DNA of 12,686 nucleotides from Euperipatoides rowelli (lineage: Eukaryota; Onychophora; Udeonychophora; Euonychophora; Peripatopsidae). Within the stretch, counting starts at the first letter, position 1; each line of letters opens with the position of its first letter. Shown here in pieces: positions 7,151 to 12,686 of the stretch. The notes under the pieces are model-generated. The model saw only the letters and a list, made by a program, of their open reading frames with translations, was not told the origin of the DNA and made no database searches. The translations under genes and the position numbers were made by a program. The stretch is taken from assembly GCA_003024985.2 (NCBI GenBank), contig PXIH01S0021220.1; one strand, written 5' to 3'.

Positions 7151-8656
7151 AGAGTAATAGTATTATTGATTTGACGTAAAATAATACAAAGATACCTAAA
7201 CAATATGTTAACATTTATTAAAGGCTTTAGCCCGCGAGGACAGAGAGTTTTTACAAACATTTTGATTGGTGTATTAGGAATAAAAGAAAAAAAAAAGTTT
7301 GTATTTAGAGAATATGTACAAACCGCTTCCCTCATCCCCACTCATCCATAGATACTGTTATTGATAACCAGTAAGTTTATATCGTCGCTTGACAACAAAA
7401 TGATGACTCCCAATAACCATCAGAAAAGATAACGATAGCTGTACCTCCTTCCGCTGCCCATAATGGCACTAATTGTTACTGCCACCATCACCATGATGAC
7501 CAAGGATTTCATATCCCATCTCCAACAACGATATCTTTAGGGGGATATAAAACTATGTACCTTAGTTGCAATACAATATTATCATTACTGTATTAGAAGT
7601 AAAAGTTTATAGCATCATGTTAGTTTAATTCGTATAAGAATCCTAAATTGGGTCTGTGATTATTGGATTCCTCATCATGGAAAATTATGATTTTTTTCCT
7701 TTTTGGACTTTGAAACCTTTCTCATTGCTAGTTCTTATGTGATTTTTTACAAAATGGTCTGCTGAGTTAAAACTGCTTCAGTGAGATACAAAGTACTTAT
7801 CTGATTCATGCTGCTGACATAAGGTTAAGATTTTCTCCCTGTATTTTAAAATTAAAAATGAAAGGGTTAGCATGTTTCACTGTATTTAGGTCAATTGACA
7901 ATTACTATTCTGTCAGTATTAACATTTTCATTCTTTGAAATCGTAGTAAACAATTAATTCGAGAGTGAAACTCTCAGTGATGGATCTGAATTATTCATAA
8001 GTTTATAGTTTGTAAGAGCTGTTAAATTTTTCTGCTTTGCACATTTATTGAGAGTGACTTGTCTCAAGGTGTTCAGATCAGCAATACAATTAGAATTGCT
8101 TTTTTTTTTTTTTTTATTTAAGGTAGAAAATTTGCAAGTAAATAATTGTAGGATCAATTTTGAAATATGCTAAACATTCACGCAGTAAATTCAGATGAGA
8201 TGTAAACGAAACTTTTCACTTTGTATCAGTTTCGGAGTTTTAGTAATGCAGTTTTTCAATTTGATTTCAATAAGTAGTAAATCAAAGTAGAATTCCTCCA
8301 CACCTCCTAAACCCCCTGCCCAGATGTGGATGGTATCTTCATGTGCTAGCTTTATCTATACTTATATTCCTAATCCTAAATACTTAATTAAATTTTGCTT
8401 TATTTCAAATTGTAATGTGAGATTATTACTGTTTATTATTTCTTATGTACAAAAAGCAAGAATTCATGAAACTTTGTTAATTATGTCTTCAGTTATTTTA
8501 ATATATTTGTATTTTAAACCATAGAGATTTTGGCAGTTAAGAAGATTATAAAATTATTTATTTAATTATAATTCTCTTCTCATAGATTTGAGAGACACAG
8601 TTATCTGCATTAATCAGATTTTTAATGGAACTAATTTGAATATTTCTGAATTTCTA
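7151..8656. other. A+T-rich unassigned stretch, no gene seen
   Basis: About 1.5 kb lies between two repeat arrays. Around 7380-7560 it is less A+T-rich (with GCCACCATCACCATGATGACC and a GGGGGATATAAAA string), but no frame there exceeds noise. A 16-T run lies at 8100-8115. Frames of 67 (-, 7954-8157) and 66 (+, 8324-8524) codons have random-looking composition and no recognisable domain. I see no RNA gene, inverted-repeat element or poly(A)-bounded insert. Confidence 0.5.
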
Positions 8657-9619
8657 ATGATGATGATGATGGCGATGAATCAATGATGACGAAGAAGAAT
8701 AAATGACGATGATGATGAATCGATGATGATAAATCAATGATGGTGAATCAATGACGATAATGATGAATCAATGACGATAATTATGAATCAATGATGATGA
8801 TAAGGATGAATCAATGATGATGATATTTGATGATAATAATGAATCAATGATGATGATAATGAATCAATGACGATAATTATAAATCAATGAAGATGATAAT
8901 GATGAATCAATGATGATGATAATAATGAATAAACAATGTTTATAATGATGATTCAATGACGATGATGATAGTGTGGAATCAACAATGATGATAATTAATA
9001 ATGATGAATCAACGATGATGATAAATAAATGATGATAATGATAAAATGATGATAATAATTATGAATCAATGACGATGATGATGAATCACTGAAGATAATG
9101 ATGAATCAATGATGATGACGATAATGATGAAACAATGATGATAATGAATCAATGATAATGAATTGATGATGATGATGATGAAGAATTAATGATGATAATG
9201 TTGAATCAATGATGATAATGATGAATCAATGATGATAATGATGAATCAATGATGATAATGATGAATTAATAATGATGATGAATCAATGATGATGATAATG
9301 ATGAATTAATGATGATGATGAATGAATAACATTGAGGATGATGAATCAATGATATGATGAATAAATGATTGTAATGATGAATAAATGATGATAATGATAA
9401 AATGATGATGATGAATCAATGACAATGATGATGAGGAATAAATGATGATAATGATGAATCACTGAAGATGATGAATCAATGATGATGATGATAATGATGA
9501 TGTATTAATGATGATGATAATGAATCAATGATAATGAATTGATGATGATGAAGAATCAATGATGATGGTAATGTTGAATCAATGACTGTGATAATGATGA
9601 ATCAATGATGATAATGATG

Positions 9620-9765
9620 AATTAATAATGACGATGATGAATCAATAACAATGAGGATTGAGGATGATGATACAATGATGATGATAATGATGAATTAATA
9701 ATGACGATGATGAATCAATAACAATGAGGATTGAGGATGATGATACAATGATGATGATAATGATG
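9620..9765 (+). repeat. Perfect 73-bp tandem duplication inside the GAT array
   Basis: Bases 9620-9692 and 9693-9765 appear identical. Each begins AATTAATAATGACGATGATG and contains the rare word ATGAGGATTGAGGATG, which makes the duplication recognisable against the low-complexity background. Perfect identity next to much noisier units implies a recent duplication. Confidence 0.85.
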
Positions 9766-10075
9766 AATTAATGATGATGATGTGATGAATCAATAACATT
9801 GAGGATGATGAATCGATGACAATAATGGTGAATAAATGGTGATGATGAATCAATGATGATGAATTATTGATGATGAATCAATGACAATCATGATGAATCA
9901 ATGATGATGATAATGATGAATTAATGATGATGATGTGATGAACCAATAACATTGAGGATGATGAATCAATGACAATAATGGTGAATAAATGGTGATGATG
10001 AATCAATGATCATGATGAATTAATGATGATGAATTAATGATGATGATGAATCAATGACAATCATGATGAATCAAT
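9762..10075 (+). repeat. Imperfect ~153-bp duplication inside the GAT array
   Basis: The ordered words GATGATGTGATGAA, CAATAACATTGAGG, GACAATAATGGTGAATAAATGG and GACAATCATGATGAATC occur in the first copy from about 9762 and again in the same order about 153 bases later (TGTGATGAA at 9781 and 9934). Small substitutions and an insertion near 10006-10030 separate the copies, so this event is older than the adjacent 73-bp duplication. It shows that this array also grows by blocks of several units. Confidence 0.75.
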
Positions 10076-10304
10076 GATGAGGATGATAATGATTTGATGA
10101 TGATGAATCAATGATGATGAATCAATGTTGACGATGATTAATTAATGATGATGAATCAATGATAACGAATTAATGACGATGATGAATCAATGACGATGAT
10201 AATGATGAATCAATGATGATGATGAATCAATTATGATGATAATGATGAATCAATGATGATAATGATCATATGAATCAATGATGATGATGATCATGATAAT
10301 AATC

Positions 10305-10748
10305 GTAATAATAATTATTGTAATAGTCTTAATATTTTTACACTACAGTAAGTGCTAAGTGCTGCCGCAGTGGAATTTATGGAATACAGTTGTTGCATTA
10401 TTCTTCTGCTTATTGCCAAAATCATGCATTATTAAGCCAGTTCCCCCCCCCCCCCCCCACCTAGAATGTATTCTGCAAACTTTGTCATTTATGTATCTTT
10501 AGCTTTGTGTGGGGGAGATAAAATTTAATTAATATTTTTATTTTATACTAATCCATCTCCTTGTATTTTTTATAACATTACACAAAATATAACAAATGTT
10601 TAATTATTTCTTAGTCATTCCCACAATACTAGTGCATATACAGTTCAGCCAATCATGTGTTATTTTATGAATTATTTTAAACCTGAATTCACCCATATGT
10701 TCATAATTTTTGTGGACGTGGTAACGAACGATAAAATAAATGTTTTGT
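10305..10748. other. Spacer with a 16-C run
   Basis: A+T-rich DNA without a gene signal follows the GAT array. A run of 16 C lies at 10443-10458, so the minus strand carries 16 consecutive G, which could form a quadruplex. The minus-strand 81-codon frame that begins at 10917 and ends here (10672) is hydrophobic and N-interrupted and resembles no family I know. Confidence 0.5.
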
Positions 10749-10855
10749 AAAGCCAGACACACACTAAAGATAAAATCTCTGGCAGAGAAATCTCTTCAGA
10801 GAATTTTGTCACCNAGAGATATTTCGCAAGAGAAATTGGACGCACATCGACAGAT
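10749..10855 (+). mobile_element. Possible left end of a decayed DNA transposon
   Basis: The segment runs AGCCAGACACACACTAAAG, then AGAGA/TCTCT-rich sequence (AAATCTCTGGCAGAGAAATC), then GAGAATTTTGTCACC, an N at 10814, and AGAGATATTTCGCAAGAG to GGACGCAC. A segment at 11845-11945, read on the minus strand, has similar words in the same order: GCACACACTGTCG, GAGAATTTGAAACC, GATAAATTTTCTCAAG, GCGCTC. This would suit long imperfect terminal inverted repeats of an element of about 1.2 kb. The identity is modest, with gaps, and no exact ends or target duplication are visible. The N has no flanking overlap and may be one uncalled base. Confidence 0.3.
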
Positions 10856-10917
10856 ATTTTTCTTGGAAATAACCTAAAGAATCGATTTGTATGTTTATAT
10901 GAGAGAAATCCTCTCAT

Positions 10918-11266
10918 CTCTATTATTAAATATATTTTTTTTTCCTAATGAAATATTTATTGTATAGTTAATATGTACGTAAAAATGAATAAATTTATTT
11001 TAAAAAATAATATTGATAATTTTACGATTGTGGAAGTTAGATCACATTAGGTCATGATTGTTTCCAGACAATTAATGCAACATTTGCATAAAGTCATTTG
11101 TCCGAGCTGCTGCCGACATTCCAGGTATTCAATTCTTGTTGGTATTGAAACAGTAGTCAAAGAAAGGGCAACTGAATAATTATAGTGTGCCACAGTAGCA
11201 GTTCACTTTGAATCAGTCCTTTACAGTGATTAACATCATGTCGGTTTTGGATTATTTGTGAATCAA
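10918..11266. other. A+T-rich unassigned stretch before the 23-bp array
   Basis: No frame, RNA gene or tandem repeat is visible in these 350 bases. The part after 11040 is less A+T-rich. If the flanking inverted segments do mark a transposon, this would be part of its interior, but no transposase motif can be read on either strand. Confidence 0.45.
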
Positions 11267-11624
11267 AATCTAGTGACACCCTTATCGATAAATCTAGTGA
11301 CACCTGATCGATAAATCTAGTGACACCTGATCGATAAATCTAGTGACACCTGATCGATAAATCTAGTGACACCTGATCNACACCTGATCGATAAATCTAG
11401 TGACACCTGATCGATAAATCTAGTGACACCTGATCGATAAATCTAGTGACACCTGATCGATAAATCTAGTGACACCTGTCGATAAATCTAGTGACGCCTG
11501 ATCGATAAATCTAGTGACGCCTGATCGATAAATCTAGTGACGCCTGATTGATAAATCTAGTGACACCTGATCGATAAATCTAGTGACACCTGATCAAAAA
11601 ATCTAGTGACACCTGATCAGTAAG
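11267..11624 (+). repeat. 23-bp minisatellite, 15 units
   Basis: CTAGTGAC recurs 15 times (11270 to 11603), spaced 23 bases apart except for 24 after the first, 22 between 11466 and 11488, and 34 across an N at 11379. Each regular unit joins GATAAATC, TAGTGAC, ACCTGATC. Units are nearly identical. Three adjacent units (from 11488, 11511 and 11534) share GACGCCTG instead of GACACCTG, a variant block spread by local duplication. Most units contain CACCTG, the E-box core bound by Snail/ZEB-type factors in animals, and the palindrome ATCGAT. The first junction reads TATCGATA (11283-11290). These matches are by word only; no regulatory role is shown. The first and last units are diverged, as expected at array edges. 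Confidence 0.95.
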
Positions 11625-11844
11625 AACTTAACATTATTTGATATAGGCCTATATTGATTTTGTGCGCATAATTTCTACTGATTATCTTAAGGACAAATAT
11701 TTATCTGAATATTATTTTCATAAATGGCATCCCTAGCTTGTGTTTGCATGTCGCCATATTTGGTGAGCCAGGTGTTCATATTGTCGGTGATTCTTGATCG
11801 GTGATTCTTGAAAGATAAATTCTCAAAGAGTAGCATTATCTCAC
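11625..11844. other. Spacer after the 23-bp array
   Basis: This part contains a perfect 14-bp palindrome, ATATAGGCCTATAT (11641-11654), and a short direct repeat of GGTGATTCTTGA near 11787-11812. A minus-strand frame of 62 codons (11687-11875) runs through it, has no recognisable motif, and is probably chance. Confidence 0.4.
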
Positions 11845-11945
11845 GTCCATTTTTTCTAGCGAATGTTGAGCGCACTTGAGAAAATTTATCACAGGTTTCA
11901 AATTCTCCTGATTCTCGGAGCTTTTTTTTTCGACAGTGTGTGCAC
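11845..11945 (-). mobile_element. Possible right end of a decayed DNA transposon
   Basis: Read on the minus strand from about 11945, the sequence gives GTGCACACACTGTCG, a T-run complement, GAGAATTTGAAACCTGTG, ATAAATTTTCTCAAG and GCGCTC. It parallels the plus-strand segment at 10749-10855 word by word with gaps. If the pairing is real, the element spans about 10.75-11.95 kb and encloses the 23-bp minisatellite. Confidence is low because the two segments share only short blocks and the terminal bases are undefined. Confidence 0.3.
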
Positions 11946-12686
11946 TCACATTAAGTGTATAAGAATACCATTGTTTATTGAATAAGTCTTTCGCTTAGGG
12001 CTCAGATGAATACAACTTTACTTTTATCAAATACACAAACATTCCTGTAATTTGAAAAATATATGCTGGGTGTGGGAGCGTCATTTAGATCCTCCTCCTG
12101 AATACCTTTGATGAGATGCTTTTATCTTTCATGCGGCTAAAATTCCTATAATGGTTTTAAATTACGATATTTCCTTAATTTTAGATTGAAATGTCTTAAA
12201 AAAAAAATTTAACGAATTAGAATTTTAGATGAGATTAGATCAAGTTAGACCCACACAACTTTTAAACATCAAATACAAAGTTTCGTTTATTATGGAATCT
12301 TTCCTATCTAGCACTGTAATTTCATTAATAAATTGAATTTTAAAAATCTCATTAGTTACAGACTTGCAGTATGTCTGAGTTTTAAAAAGGTGACTTTTTT
12401 TTCCTCCCTTAAAATTCAATTCAAAATCTTTATAATTAATAGATTGAAAATGTCAGACATAAAGTTCATAATCCAAATGAAATGTTATTGCATAATAAAT
12501 AGATATTTATTTATTATATAAAAAGGAATAATTATTAACTAGAATTAAAATTTATTTATTTACAAGTTATAGAAAAAAAGTTGAAATCTAGGTTTATAGT
12601 AGGAAATAAAAATTGTAGCTATTTTTCTAATCCTAGGATTAAAGGAATACTACCCCAAAAAAATATTAATGCATATAATTCATAAA
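11946..12686. other. A+T-rich unassigned stretch to the window end
   Basis: No gene is supportable. A frame of 62 codons (+, 12333-12521) is rich in I/K/F, as A+T-rich noise tends to be. There is an 8-bp inverted repeat, AATAAATA (12494-12501) and TATTTATT (12504-12511), and scattered ATTTA words, both expected in such composition. No repeat or RNA gene was recognised. Confidence 0.5.

Larger units (their letters stand above)
8657..10304 (+). repeat. GAT / GAATCAAT minisatellite, ~1.65 kb
   Basis: The array consists of (GAT)n and GATAAT runs punctuated by GAATCAAT or GAATTAAT. A locally regular version has a 20-base period (GATGATAATGAT plus GAATCAAT, about 9204-9265); elsewhere spacing varies from about 15 to 35 bases. 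Larger duplications overlie this: a perfect 73-bp tandem pair at 9620-9692 and 9693-9765, and an imperfect duplication offset by 153 bases (TGTGATGAA(T/C)CAATAACATTGAGG at 9781 and 9934). TGA and TAA occur in all frames because the 8-base spacer shifts phase, so the array is not coding. It shares no unit with the 42-bp or 23-bp arrays. Confidence 0.95.

Noticed and set aside
11267-11624. CRISPR array
   Set aside because: The 23-bp units are directly contiguous with no unique spacers, and the setting is animal-like; this is a minisatellite.
11687-11875. 62-codon minus-strand frame as a transposase fragment
   Set aside because: It lies near a possible transposon end, but no DDE residues, zinc finger or other transposase motif can be seen.
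12333-12521. 62-codon plus-strand frame near the window end
   Set aside because: The I/K/F-rich composition is that of random A+T-rich DNA, with no motif and no supporting context.

Overview
This window looks like non-coding DNA from an animal genome, probably an invertebrate. I see no supportable protein-coding gene, tRNA, rRNA or CRISPR array. The case for an animal rests on strong A+T richness, short stop-ridden frames on both strands, a non-autonomous hAT-type DNA transposon with an 8-bp target duplication, a SINE-like segment with a pol III A-box, several unrelated minisatellites, and isolated N bases of draft-assembly type. Nothing fixes the phylum; arthropod or mollusc would both fit.

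Layout. 1-2050 holds scattered transposon debris: a four-unit degenerate repeat (119-254), a well-preserved hAT-type MITE (338-524), the right end of a diverged relative (about 914-1037), a degenerate inverted-repeat element rich in TATTCGG (1396-1514), a 12-G run, and a SINE-like segment (about 1630-1767). 2062-2750 is a tandem array of two full and one partial copy of a roughly 280-300 bp monomer carrying a degenerate telomere-like motif. 2760-3970 is unassigned A+T-rich DNA.

3973-5330 is a 42-bp-period minisatellite with an internal higher-order repeat. It passes into TAG/GTA trinucleotide-rich DNA (5331-6140). That DNA stops at an island of about 800 bp (6141-6940) and resumes at 6941-7150, as if the island had been inserted. 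The island holds the only non-repetitive open frame of note: 99 codons, mostly open on the opposite strand too, function unrecognised. 7150-8656 is unassigned. 8657-10304 is a GAT/GAATCAAT minisatellite with 73-bp and about 153-bp internal duplications, followed by a 16-C run. 11267-11624 is a homogeneous 23-bp minisatellite. It lies between two weakly similar inverted segments (about 10749-10855 and 11845-11945) that may be the ends of a decayed DNA transposon. The rest is A+T-rich single-copy-looking sequence.

No genes here work together. The most informative signals are repeat evolution (nested duplications, variant blocks), the MITE with its target duplication, and two single-N positions inside tandem arrays. 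The flanks of those two Ns overlap, so part of the array length may be an assembly artefact. I did not find a convincing new biological system.
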